NCBI GenBank assembly: GCA_026129765.1
Contig: JAHCHP010000011.1
Span: 1 to 64,000 of the forward strand
Length of the DNA: 64,000 bases
Direction of reading: 5' to 3'
From: Fimbriimonadia bacterium
GTDB lineage: Bacteria; Armatimonadota; Fimbriimonadia; Fimbriimonadales; GBS-DC
Both the position numbers and the translations under genes were made by a program. Below, piece after piece: positions 1 through 7,841 of this stretch (position 1 is the stretch's first letter; every line of letters begins with the position of its first letter). The notes under the pieces are model-generated. The model was not told the DNA's origin. It saw only the letters and a list, made by a program, of their open reading frames with translations, and ran no database searches.

Positions 1-11
1 ATTCTTCTCAT
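1..11 (-). CDS. 5' end of a minus-strand gene running off the left edge
   Basis: Read on the minus strand, a GGAGG ribosome binding site at 17-21 lies 5 bases before an ATG at 9-11, followed by two Arg codons and then the window edge. The same arrangement (GGAGGAGG, short spacer, ATG, two Arg codons) begins the pseudopilin at 28720, so this could be another prepilin-type protein. Only three codons are visible, so the product cannot be determined. Confidence 0.35.
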
Positions 12-548
12 TGCTGCCTCCTAAGTATCTCCTATAAAAAAACAGTGCCTTTTGAAATCTTGGCGAAAAGCAAATGGCTGACCACCGTCATTCCCGCGAA
101 CGCAGGAATCCAGAAAAGACAATCGCTTTTCTGGCTCGGCTTTGCTTTGCTCCTTATTGAAGCCTTATCTGTCAAGAAATACTTACCAATCATAACTTTT
201 CGTTTGACAGCGGTCACCTCCTGTCTTTAGGCGATTAACGTTTTGTTAAGCGATGACGAAGAAAAAGCTATATTATCTTGACCTACCAAGTTCTCAAAAA
301 AACTATGTCACAATTCAAGTATGAGAAGAGCCACCCAATCTCCCGCTTCATCTTCATACTTAAGAGGAGCCTATCCGCTCTTCAAACTAAAGTGTGGAGG
401 GATGCCTCACCCGGCGTGCTTCTTGCGCGCATCGATTTTTCAATTAAACAAAATATACGCCGTTCAGCGTATGGATTCAATTGATTAATGGGTGTATCAT
501 ATATAAATACCATCGCCATTCCACTTTTGGCGAGGCACAGGAGAAACA
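12..548. other. Intergenic region with one dispersed repeat and several hairpins
   Basis: No convincing gene is seen. A dispersed ATTCCCGCG..GGAAT-type repeat lies at 87-111. Imperfect hairpins can be drawn at 362-382, 394-410 (GTGGAGG with CCTCAC) and 455-472 (a perfect ATACGC/GCGTAT stem). A TATATT -10-like box lies at 269-274 and a TATAAA box at 502-507; the second would start transcription close to 514, giving a leader of about 35 bases for the gene at 549. If transcription began at the first box, the three hairpins would form a structured leader. I do not recognise a riboswitch family. Confidence 0.4.
87..111 (+). repeat. Dispersed repeat, family B (ATTCCCGCG..GGAAT)
   Basis: A 25-base copy of an imperfect palindrome with GTCATTCCCGCG and CAGGAATCC arms. 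The closest relative is at 7750-7774, and degenerate copies are at 3274-3307 and 25555-25602. The architecture ATTCCC-spacer-GGGAAT is like that of the neisserial dRS3 repeat. Confidence 0.7.
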
Positions 549-3134
549 ATGAATAAAGGGTTAATGATGTTTTTGGTTGTAGTTATGCTGTGCGCATCTG
601 CGCTCGCCCAGACAGTTGGATCGCAGATAGATGAGTCAGTCAAGGAGCCGAAAATTGAACATATTGGCTGGGATAACCCGTTGCCGGATCACGGTGAGAT
701 GATTGGTCCAGGCACTTACTTCTCGCTCCCCCGGTTCTTTTGGTACACCAACCCAATGAAAAAGACCGGTCCCACCGTTGGGTCTCAAGTGGATAGCACA
801 CGAGACGCCAACGCTTGGGATTTTGAACCCGCCGCCCCCAACCTCTTTCGCAATTTCATCGGTCCAACCGTAGGAGGGTGGTTCCCGCCGGACCCAGTGG
901 TCACCGTGGGACCTGACCGGATTATCGCCGCCACCAACGGCAAAATCAGTCTTTATAACAAAAATGGGACCTTGCTGCAGTCAACAGATCCGACCTCACT
1001 GTTCAATATCAATGACTTCTTCTTTGATCCGCGGCTGGCTTACGACCCCTGGCGCAATCGATTTTTGATCCTCTACATGCGCAAAAATGATTCGCCGCGA
1101 CTATCACATTTTACGATAGCGATCTCGAAAACAAGCACCCCTACCCTGAACGCCAGTGATTGGTGGCGATATAGCATGAACGCTAACCATGACGATCACT
1201 GGGCAGATTATGGATACATCGGCTTCGACCAATTTGCGGTTTATCTCACCTCGTACCAGATTCCTCATGGACTGGGCTTCACCGATGGACAGATATTCGC
1301 GCTCAACAAAGACCAGATTTACAACGGCTTAAGCGCAAGCCGATGGCGAGTGACAGACCTCACTGAAACCCATATCGCTGCGGCGCATATGTGGTCGTCG
1401 GCAGGCAACTTTATGTATTTCACCGCCATGCATAACTCAGGCTCAAACCGGAAATATTTCTTCACAATGAATTGGAACAGCGGTTCAACTTGGGAGCAAA
1501 AATGGGCGAACGGACCCAGTTTCAACACCCATTCCGTCATTGTACCAAGTTATGATGTCCAGCCGAATGGCAGGCAGCCGAACAGCTTCCCTCGTTTGGA
1601 TACGATCGATTGCCGCGCCATGCATTTGACCTACTATAATGGCATCCTCTACTCGGTGCATGGATTGGAAATCGATGGACGCGCGGGTTTCCGCGCCTAC
1701 CGAACCGCTGTCAATGGAACCAGTTTCTCCGTTACAGGAAGGGATGATTTTGGCGCGTCAGGCTTCGACTACTTCTACCCTTCAATATCGCATACCAACG
1801 ACGGCGACGCGATTCTGGTGTTTGGTCGTTCCAGTGAAAACGAGTTTGCCCAAGTGCGAATGACTGGCTGGAAGGCGGGACAGGCGGATATGGAACCCAG
1901 TTTCCTGATCAAAAGCGGCAGCGCGTCTTACCGGAGGCTGGATGGCAGCAACCGCAACCGGTGGGGCGACTACTTTGGCGCAGCGCTTGATCCATGGGAC
2001 AGAAAAACGGTGTGGGTCATCGGCGAATACGCGACAGGCGAAACCTCTTGGTCCACGTGGATCGCAGAGTTGAACTATAAACCCACGGTTCATTTCCTCA
2101 TCGGCACGATCGAAGCGCAGTTGGGGCAGACCCTGGACATTCCTGTCACTTTGCGGCGCGACGACAACCTGCAGCCCATTGTCAATGAACGGGTGGATAT
2201 GAGACTCAATAACACATTTATTGGCTTCCAATTCACCGACAGCAACGGGGTCGCGCGATTCCCGCATACCGTGCCGGTCAACACAGTCTTGTTAGACCAG
2301 AACATCGAAGCCAGTTTTGCTCCCACGTTCGGTCTCAATGGAGAAGTCGACTATGGCATTCTGCGCATCACCAAAGCGGAAGTCGCGTTTAATATTCCAA
2401 CTGTCTATGCTTCCGCTGGGCAGACTGTTACCCTCACCGGAACCATGAGACGGGCGACAGACAACACGCTGCTGCCCAACCGTACCGTGGAGTTCCGTGT
2501 GAATAATGTCTCCATAGGAACTCGTGTGACAGACGCGAACGGCTCCGCCTCGATCAACTACACAGTCCCGTCCGGCACACCGGGCAATATTCCGGTCACA
2601 ATGCATTTTGCGGGCGACAGTCAACATCGAGCGGGTGTCGGAACAGGCAATCTTTATCGCAAAGACAACGTCAATCTGACGCTCAGCGTGGACCCTGCCA
2701 GCGCAGCGCGAGGCGATACAGTCTCCATCAACGTAGTCCTTCGAGCCGCACATAACAATGCGCCTCTTACCTTTACGTCGGTCGACATCCTGGTGAACAA
2801 TGCGCTTGTTCGCACCTTGAGAACTGATTTTCTGGGGCGGGCGGACATGCCGCTGAGGATAACGGAGGTTTTCCCTTGTGGACCCAACTCTATTCGTGCC
2901 ATTTATAATGGAAGTAACCTCTACAATCCAAGATCAGTGACAGCCAACTTAACGGTTCGTGGTGATGCGCAAGCGGATATCAATGGGGATCGAATTGTGA
3001 ACGATCAGGACCTGTTGCTCGTGATCTTCGCTTTCGGCAACCGGGGCGGACCAGAGGACCTTAACCGCGATGGTATTGTGGATGACCAAGATCTGCTGCT
3101 GGTCATCTTCAATTTCGGGTGCGCCAGTAGATAA
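549..3134 (+). CDS. Secreted multidomain protein with Ig-like repeats and dockerin-like tail
   Basis: An 861-residue exported protein of unknown function. Residues 1-20 form a signal peptide ending in ASALAQ. Residues about 80-500 are rich in Asp, Trp and Tyr and look like a beta-rich, perhaps propeller-like domain. Three Ig-like (bacterial Ig, Big-type) repeats follow at about 512-610, 612-705 and 707-800, each with a strand pattern such as GQTVTLTG and a VTDANGxA turn. Residues 810-861 are a dockerin-like pair of Ca-loop repeats (DINGDRIVND and DLNRDGIVDD) ending in FNFGC. Start ATG has an AGGAG site 7 bases upstream. The gene is monocistronic, followed by a repeat cluster. Likely a surface protein; ligand unknown. 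Unlike its three dockerin-tailed relatives in the window, it lacks the Cys in the first loop. Confidence 0.85.
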   Translation: MNKGLMMFLVVVMLCASALAQTVGSQIDESVKEPKIEHIGWDNPLPDHGEMIGPGTYFSLPRFFWYTNPMKKTGPTVGSQVDSTRDANAWDFEPAAPNLFRNFIGPTVGGWFPPDPVVTVGPDRIIAATNGKISLYNKNGTLLQSTDPTSLFNINDFFFDPRLAYDPWRNRFLILYMRKNDSPRLSHFTIAISKTSTPTLNASDWWRYSMNANHDDHWADYGYIGFDQFAVYLTSYQIPHGLGFTDGQIFALNKDQIYNGLSASRWRVTDLTETHIAAAHMWSSAGNFMYFTAMHNSGSNRKYFFTMNWNSGSTWEQKWANGPSFNTHSVIVPSYDVQPNGRQPNSFPRLDTIDCRAMHLTYYNGILYSVHGLEIDGRAGFRAYRTAVNGTSFSVTGRDDFGASGFDYFYPSISHTNDGDAILVFGRSSENEFAQVRMTGWKAGQADMEPSFLIKSGSASYRRLDGSNRNRWGDYFGAALDPWDRKTVWVIGEYATGETSWSTWIAELNYKPTVHFLIGTIEAQLGQTLDIPVTLRRDDNLQPIVNERVDMRLNNTFIGFQFTDSNGVARFPHTVPVNTVLLDQNIEASFAPTFGLNGEVDYGILRITKAEVAFNIPTVYASAGQTVTLTGTMRRATDNTLLPNRTVEFRVNNVSIGTRVTDANGSASINYTVPSGTPGNIPVTMHFAGDSQHRAGVGTGNLYRKDNVNLTLSVDPASAARGDTVSINVVLRAAHNNAPLTFTSVDILVNNALVRTLRTDFLGRADMPLRITEVFPCGPNSIRAIYNGSNLYNPRSVTANLTVRGDAQADINGDRIVNDQDLLLVIFAFGNRGGPEDLNRDGIVDDQDLLLVIFNFGCASR

Positions 3135-3141
3135 TCCAATA

Positions 3142-3170
3142 GGGTTCCCCTTGCATTGCTGGGGGAACCC
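3142..3170. repeat. Palindromic repeat, family A (GGTTCCCC..GGGGAACC)
   Basis: GGGTTCCCC and GGGGAACCC arms separated by about 11 bases. Related copies lie at 7783-7808, 12506-12533, 27887-27913 and 43161-43186, all intergenic. Confidence 0.75.
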
Positions 3171-3195
3171 AACGAAAGAAGTGGATTTAGAAAAA

Positions 3196-3260
3196 CAGAT
3201 GCCTCGGCTGCGCTCGGCATGACAAAGGGCTGTCACCCTGAGCGAAGCCGAAGGGTCTGC
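3196..3260. repeat. Composite interspersed repeat (element C' + D)
   Basis: Element C' (3196-3224, containing CCTCGGCTGCGCTCGGCATG) is followed after 6 bases by element D (3231-3260, CACCCTGAGCGAAGCCGAAG). The same pair in the same relative order and spacing recurs at 43063-43130 and, inverted, at 4613-4679, so the pair behaves as one unit. Confidence 0.75.
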
Positions 3261-3478
3261 TTTTCCTAAGACTGGGTTCCCGCGTTCCCCGCGTTCGCGA
3301 GGATGACCAACGCGAATGACGACCGGTTTTGAGACACCTTACTATCACCTCGAGCGAAGCAAATGGGTTCTTATGAACATAAAAATTACGCCCCCCAACA
3401 AAAATTCAGAAAAACCGAACTTTCAAATGACTACATCGCTTCTCCAAAGCGCATATTCTATGCTATACGGAGGACACA

Positions 3479-4576
3479 ATGAATATCAAAACCAAATTAT
3501 TGACGGGATTGTTCGTCAGCGCAATGTTGACCATCCCCTCGGCACCCAGTTATTCGCAGATTGTGGAATGTTGTAATTTCCACGTTCGCCACGATTTCAA
3601 GTTATGTTTAGGAACTCACCAGATACCGCAAGTGATCTGGTCTTGGAACTTGCAAGCCTCAGTATGGAACCCTTTCCAAACCGCCACGAATATCGGTTCA
3701 CAAACCTATCCCGTACCCAGCTCAGATACCAAAATGGTACAGCTCATCGCGCCACAGGACTGCGCTGTCGCGACTGCGGTCGCCAATTTCAGTGTGCAGT
3801 ATATCCCCGGCACAAACTGTATTGAGGGCTACCATGAGACGCTCGGCAGAGCTTGTACGCGCTGTCGCGGGTTTGGCGCGCTATCCACTGGCTCTTCCAA
3901 GATCCAGATTAATTTTGGAACCTTCAACCCTAATTCGGGCGGATTCACCTGGACTCCCACCCTCAACGATGTCGTTTCTGGTGGCTGCCGGGTACAGAAT
4001 ACAGACCCCGTTTACATGAAAATCGAAGGCATCGATGGCTCAGTAACAAATGAGTTGATGTTTGACCTGCGTTCGGCTGGCGTCGTGATGGAAGATCAAG
4101 ACCAGGATGGCACCGCATCGATTCGTTTCAATCGTTCCGATATGGGCTTCATTGAGATATTGATGCCCAGTGCCTTGCTGATGAACCAGCGCGGTCATTT
4201 GCGATTGCGGCATGAGAACGGTATCATGACCGAAGTGGATGCCGATGGTTTCTTCCGAAGCCTGCCGCTGCCACAGGTTGGACAGCCGGTTCCGGACGAA
4301 ATTCCTGTGCCTGCAGACTTTGACCTAAGTTTCCGAGTGCCGGACGGACAGCGTCTGACAGGCATTGAGATGGGCGGAGGCGGCACAGCGGGCGAGACCC
4401 CTCCCACTATTGGAGACACTAATGGCGATGGTTGTGTCAACGATCTGGACCTGCTCAATGTGTTGTTTGCCTTCGGTATGACCGGCTCAGGATTACCTGA
4501 AGACCTGAATGCAGATGGCAGAGTCGACGACGAAGACCTGTTAATGGTACTACTTGGCTTCGGCAACGGCTGCTAA
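3479..4576 (+). CDS. Secreted protein with dockerin-like tail
   Basis: A 365-residue exported protein of unknown function. Residues 1-27 are a signal peptide ending in SYSQ. The mature part (about 28-300) is Cys-containing and beta-rich and matches no family I recognise; it has a CTRCRG motif and a negatively charged segment (EDQDQDG). Residues 311-365 are a two-repeat dockerin-like module, GDTNGDGCVND and DLNADGRVDD, ending in FGNGC. The Cys of the first loop and the terminal Cys could pair. The ATG lies 7 bases after a GGAGG site. It is followed by a repeat cluster, so probably a single-gene transcript. Confidence 0.8.
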   Translation: MNIKTKLLTGLFVSAMLTIPSAPSYSQIVECCNFHVRHDFKLCLGTHQIPQVIWSWNLQASVWNPFQTATNIGSQTYPVPSSDTKMVQLIAPQDCAVATAVANFSVQYIPGTNCIEGYHETLGRACTRCRGFGALSTGSSKIQINFGTFNPNSGGFTWTPTLNDVVSGGCRVQNTDPVYMKIEGIDGSVTNELMFDLRSAGVVMEDQDQDGTASIRFNRSDMGFIEILMPSALLMNQRGHLRLRHENGIMTEVDADGFFRSLPLPQVGQPVPDEIPVPADFDLSFRVPDGQRLTGIEMGGGGTAGETPPTIGDTNGDGCVNDLDLLNVLFAFGMTGSGLPEDLNADGRVDDEDLLMVLLGFGNGC

Positions 4577-4612
4577 TCTCACTCCCCCGTAGCGGGAATT
4601 CAGGCAAAAGAA

Positions 4613-4726
4613 GCAGACCCATTCGCTGCGCTCAGGGTGACAGCCCTTCTGTCATGCCGAGCGCAGCCGAGGTATCTGCTTCTTTTGCATTTTCTATTGT
4701 CATGCCGAGCGCAGCCGAGGTATCTG
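4613..4726. repeat. Composite interspersed repeat, inverted copy plus an extra C element
   Basis: D' (4613-4642), 7 bases, then C (4650-4679) is the inverted form of the composite unit at 3196-3260. A second C element lies at 4698-4726, 18 bases further on. The two C copies are almost identical over about 25 bases. Confidence 0.75.
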
Positions 4727-4797
4727 TTTTTTTGTTTTGAGAGAGTCTTATCTTACATCCGACGTCCCGACCCTCACCCGGAGCCACGCGCTTAAGG

Positions 4798-4803
4798 TAT
4801 AAT
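4798..4803 (+). promoter_or_regulatory. TATAAT -10 box adjoining the MFS start codon
   Basis: A perfect TATAAT ends 7 bases before the GTG of the MFS gene. Transcription would start at or within a base or two of the GTG, implying a leaderless mRNA. No Shine-Dalgarno sequence lies in the gap. Confidence 0.6.
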
Positions 4804-4810
4804 CTCCCGC

Positions 4811-6091
4811 GTGCCAAACCCTGCTTCCGCGACTTCGCCGCTGCATATTCCCGCCTTCAGAAACCTTTGGCTGGGACAATCGATCTCCCAGCTGGGCGAT
4901 ATGTTCTACTATATCGTCTTTATGTATATGGTCAAGCGGCTCACCGGTTCCGATGCGATGGTCGGTTTTGTGGGCGCTGCAGAAACAACCCCCCTTTTGA
5001 TTTTCAGCATGTATGCGGGCGTCATGGCAGACCGCATCAATCGCCGGACGATTCTGGTGGCCTCCATGCTTGTCAGCGCAGCCATCTTGCTGTTGTTTGC
5101 CGGATTCATTTTTACCCAGAGCAAGCCCCCGGTTTGGACCCTGTTTTTAACCGTCGTCGGTTTGAGCATCAGCACCGCCTTTTACTTGCCCACAAAGCAG
5201 GCGGTCATTCCTACGATTGTGCCGGTCAACCTCTTGACCAAAGCGAACTCCATCAGCATGGCTACCCAGAATCTGATGCCGATTCTTTCGTTGACGATTG
5301 GCGCGTTTGCTTTGTCCGCGCTCTCAGAGATGCCGGAAAAGTGGTTCTTCCTGACGGCGGTCACACTCAATTTATTCACTTTCTTGCTGGCTGCCTTATT
5401 TTACCGGCGGCTGCCGAACTTGCAGGTGGAGCGAAAAGGCGAACCACCCCATCCATGGCAGGATTTCAAAGAGGGTATGCATTATATTTTTGGGCGTCAT
5501 GATCTGCGCGCATTGATGATGATGTTTGGCATGATGCACCTTATGATCTCGCCTTTCTTTGTGGTTTACATTGCTTGCAACGATGCTTGGTTCGGTGGCA
5601 AGCCGCAAACGATTGCGATTTTAGAGTTAAGCTTCTTTATGGGCATGCTGCCAAGCAGTCTGTTTGTAGGGACCTTGAAAATCCGGCGTGTGGGCTGGAT
5701 GATAGGCATCAATCTTCTCATCACGGGGCTGCTGGTGGCGGCTTTGGCTTATGCCGACAAGCTCTGGTTGTTTATAACTTTGAATTTCCTTGCAGGTCTC
5801 TTTGTCCCGTTTGTGTCTATCCCCTCTCAGACCTACGTACAAAGTACCGTTCCCGAGGAGCTTCAGGGGCGTGTCAACAGCAGTATGATCATGGTTAACA
5901 ACGCCGCTATGCCTATAGGCACGGCTTTTGGTGGCGTGATCTTGCAATTCTTAGGATTACGGCTTGCTTTTTTCGCGATGGGTATCGGGATCGCGTTGGC
6001 AGCGGTCATCGGATTGTCCTCAGCGGCGATGAGAAACGCCCGCCTCAACCCTGCCGCGCGTTCCGAAGAGACATCTGCCGGAACCGCCTAA
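4811..6091 (+). CDS. MFS transporter (MFS_3 / EntS-like)
   Basis: A 426-residue integral membrane protein of the major facilitator superfamily, of the subgroup that includes the enterobactin exporter EntS and other drug or siderophore exporters. Twelve hydrophobic helices are visible. The family start FRNLWLGQSISQLGD is at residues 17-31, and the loop 2-3 motif appears as GVMADRINRRT (about residues 75-85). A PEELQGRVNS motif, typical of this subfamily, lies around residue 350. The likely start is the GTG at 4811, immediately behind a TATAAT box. The stop codon overlaps the stop of the convergent gene at 6088 by 3 bases. The substrate cannot be told from sequence. Confidence 0.88.
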   Translation: MPNPASATSPLHIPAFRNLWLGQSISQLGDMFYYIVFMYMVKRLTGSDAMVGFVGAAETTPLLIFSMYAGVMADRINRRTILVASMLVSAAILLLFAGFIFTQSKPPVWTLFLTVVGLSISTAFYLPTKQAVIPTIVPVNLLTKANSISMATQNLMPILSLTIGAFALSALSEMPEKWFFLTAVTLNLFTFLLAALFYRRLPNLQVERKGEPPHPWQDFKEGMHYIFGRHDLRALMMMFGMMHLMISPFFVVYIACNDAWFGGKPQTIAILELSFFMGMLPSSLFVGTLKIRRVGWMIGINLLITGLLVAALAYADKLWLFITLNFLAGLFVPFVSIPSQTYVQSTVPEELQGRVNSSMIMVNNAAMPIGTAFGGVILQFLGLRLAFFAMGIGIALAAVIGLSSAAMRNARLNPAARSEETSAGTA

Positions 6092-7716
6092 CAACCTAAA
6101 CCAAAGTTCAGTAAGACCATTAACAGATCCACGTCATCGACCCAGCCGTCGCGATTCAAATCTTCTGGTCGTCCCTGTCCTTGCTCGCCAAAAACAAGCG
6201 AAATCGCCAACAGGTCTTCATCATTGACACAGCCGTCGCCATTCACATCGCCGGGCGCGCCGCCGGTCCACGCGCCGGGCGGCAGCATATTGAGACTGAC
6301 CCATGCCGTGCCATTCGCGCTGGCATTGGAATTGAGGTTTAAGGTCCACTGATAAGCAAAGGTAAGGTCATCCCCGTCAAAAGGAATCCCTATGTTATCC
6401 AAATCGGTCATGACTCCCTCGCCCAGTTTGGCGCGCAGCAGATCGTAATTCGCCGCTTCCCAGCGGTTTGGCGCAGGATGGGCATTGAGATAGAGCGTGT
6501 CGTACTTTTCGCGAACCATCAATAAGGGATAGGCAAGCCACTGAGGCTCGTCATCATGCCCCGTTCCCAGAAGATCGGGGTCCACATAATAGAAAAGACG
6601 AACGGTTCGCGCGCCCGCTGCCAGGTTCGTAACGAGATAATCAACCCGCAAGAAAGAGCGTCGGCTGTCCACCACTGACAACGTGTAATCTAACTGAATG
6701 CGTAAATTCGCGCTGGTTTCATCGTAAATCAGGCGGGTCGTTTGATCATTCAGCCGTTCGATGCTTGCTAAGCGTCCCACAGCGCGCATTTGGGTATTGA
6801 CTTTATACCACCACCAACCTTGAAACAGGGAATTGACCGAGTCGGGATAGTTTTTGAACACTCCCTGCCCGCCTCCCGTTCCCGCGCGCGGCGGCTGCAG
6901 GGCGGAACTACCCAGTTGATAGAAGCCGAGCGCGCTTTGCAACCATAGACACGGACCGCTGACCGGCGCGTTTAAGAGCAGTTGGACCTCGCCTTCCATC
7001 TGACCACCCGGGCGCAGACGCCCTTTCCAACGCATCGCGCAGGCAGCCTCTCCCGTGAAGGGCGCAGCCGTATCGGTCAATAAATCAGCTTGCTCATTCA
7101 ACAATTTGCCCCGAACGGTATCTTGCATGCCATATTCCATCGCGACAGGTGCAGGGTTCAACCGGGTTTCCACACGCCAACCTGCTTCTTGCTGAATCAC
7201 CCGGTCAACAGCAGGGCGCGTGACCTCGTCATCCTCAACACCGCCCGCTAAATCAAAATCATGATAATAATAAAGGTGGACATTATGCGTGGAGGTCAGC
7301 GGGTTAAAAACGCGATAATTGATCTTTAAGGTGGCTGCGCCCGACCCCAATCCCCCGCCCTGCAATTGGTATCGGAAAGTGTATTGTAATCCCACTGAGT
7401 CGACATAAGCGGCTTCCACCTCATTTTCTGAGAGGATTCGCAAATAAAGTTGATTGAACAAAGCGAACTCGCGGCTGTGCGCCTCTTCCACCCGAACCCA
7501 CCACCACTGCTGGGACATCGAGTCGGTGCCGTCACACGGCATTAAACCCTTAAAATCGCCCGCGCCTGCCGACTCAAACACAGGCGTTGAACGCATATTT
7601 GTCAACATAAACTGCGCGTTCCCCTGCCTCAAAGTGAAACTGTCGTCCTGTAGTTGCGCCTGGGCTTGACTAACAAAAAGAAACAATGCAAATAAGAATA
7701 ACCTTGTTACAAACAT
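6088..7716 (-). CDS. Secreted duplicated-domain protein with dockerin-like tail
   Basis: A 542-residue exported protein. The reading frame stays open upstream to 7845, but that extension is only translated repeat DNA; the ATG at 7716 opens a clear signal peptide (MFVTRLFLFALF...QAQAQ). The mature protein contains two copies of a roughly 200-residue beta-rich domain, shown by matching segments QQWWWVRVE/QGWWWYKVN and LYYYHDFDLAGG/LFYYVDPDLLGT with a following DDE. Residues about 485-542 are a dockerin-like pair (GDVNGDGCVND, DLNRDGWVDD) ending in FGLGC. Function unknown. It converges on the MFS gene with overlapping stop codons. A weak TATAGC box 6 bases before the ATG suggests a leaderless start. 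Confidence 0.78.
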   Translation of the reverse strand: MFVTRLFLFALFLFVSQAQAQLQDDSFTLRQGNAQFMLTNMRSTPVFESAGAGDFKGLMPCDGTDSMSQQWWWVRVEEAHSREFALFNQLYLRILSENEVEAAYVDSVGLQYTFRYQLQGGGLGSGAATLKINYRVFNPLTSTHNVHLYYYHDFDLAGGVEDDEVTRPAVDRVIQQEAGWRVETRLNPAPVAMEYGMQDTVRGKLLNEQADLLTDTAAPFTGEAACAMRWKGRLRPGGQMEGEVQLLLNAPVSGPCLWLQSALGFYQLGSSALQPPRAGTGGGQGVFKNYPDSVNSLFQGWWWYKVNTQMRAVGRLASIERLNDQTTRLIYDETSANLRIQLDYTLSVVDSRRSFLRVDYLVTNLAAGARTVRLFYYVDPDLLGTGHDDEPQWLAYPLLMVREKYDTLYLNAHPAPNRWEAANYDLLRAKLGEGVMTDLDNIGIPFDGDDLTFAYQWTLNLNSNASANGTAWVSLNMLPPGAWTGGAPGDVNGDGCVNDEDLLAISLVFGEQGQGRPEDLNRDGWVDDVDLLMVLLNFGLGC

Positions 7717-7749
7717 AGGAATGCTATAGAGTGTGAAGCAGATCCCCAC

Positions 7750-7808
7750 GTCATTCCCGCGAACGCGGGAATCCAGTCCATCGGTTCCCCTTGCTTGCAG
7801 GGGCAACC
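7750..7808. repeat. Paired dispersed repeats, families B and A
   Basis: A nearly perfect family B palindrome (7750-7774, CATTCCCGCGAACGCGGGAA) is followed 8 bases later by a family A copy (7783-7808, GGTTCCCC with GGGGCAACC). Both lie between the stop of one minus-strand gene and the start of the next. Confidence 0.75.
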
Positions 7809-7841
7809 CTACGGAGGGGGTACAAAACCCAAATATAACTT

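Larger units (their letters stand above)
3135..3478. other. Intergenic repeat cluster
   Basis: No gene. The segment holds a family A palindrome (3142-3170), a composite element made of repeats C and D (3196-3260) and a degenerate family B copy (3274-3307). The last 60 bases carry AT-rich sequence and the GGAGG ribosome binding site of the next gene. Confidence 0.75.

Noticed and set aside
278..484. 68-codon plus-strand frame
   Set aside because: No ribosome binding site, no recognisable protein features, and overlap with hairpin-rich sequence.
1782..2753. Antisense frames of 150-160 codons inside the first secreted gene
   Set aside because: Shadow frames of a well-supported coding sequence, with no own starts or similarity.
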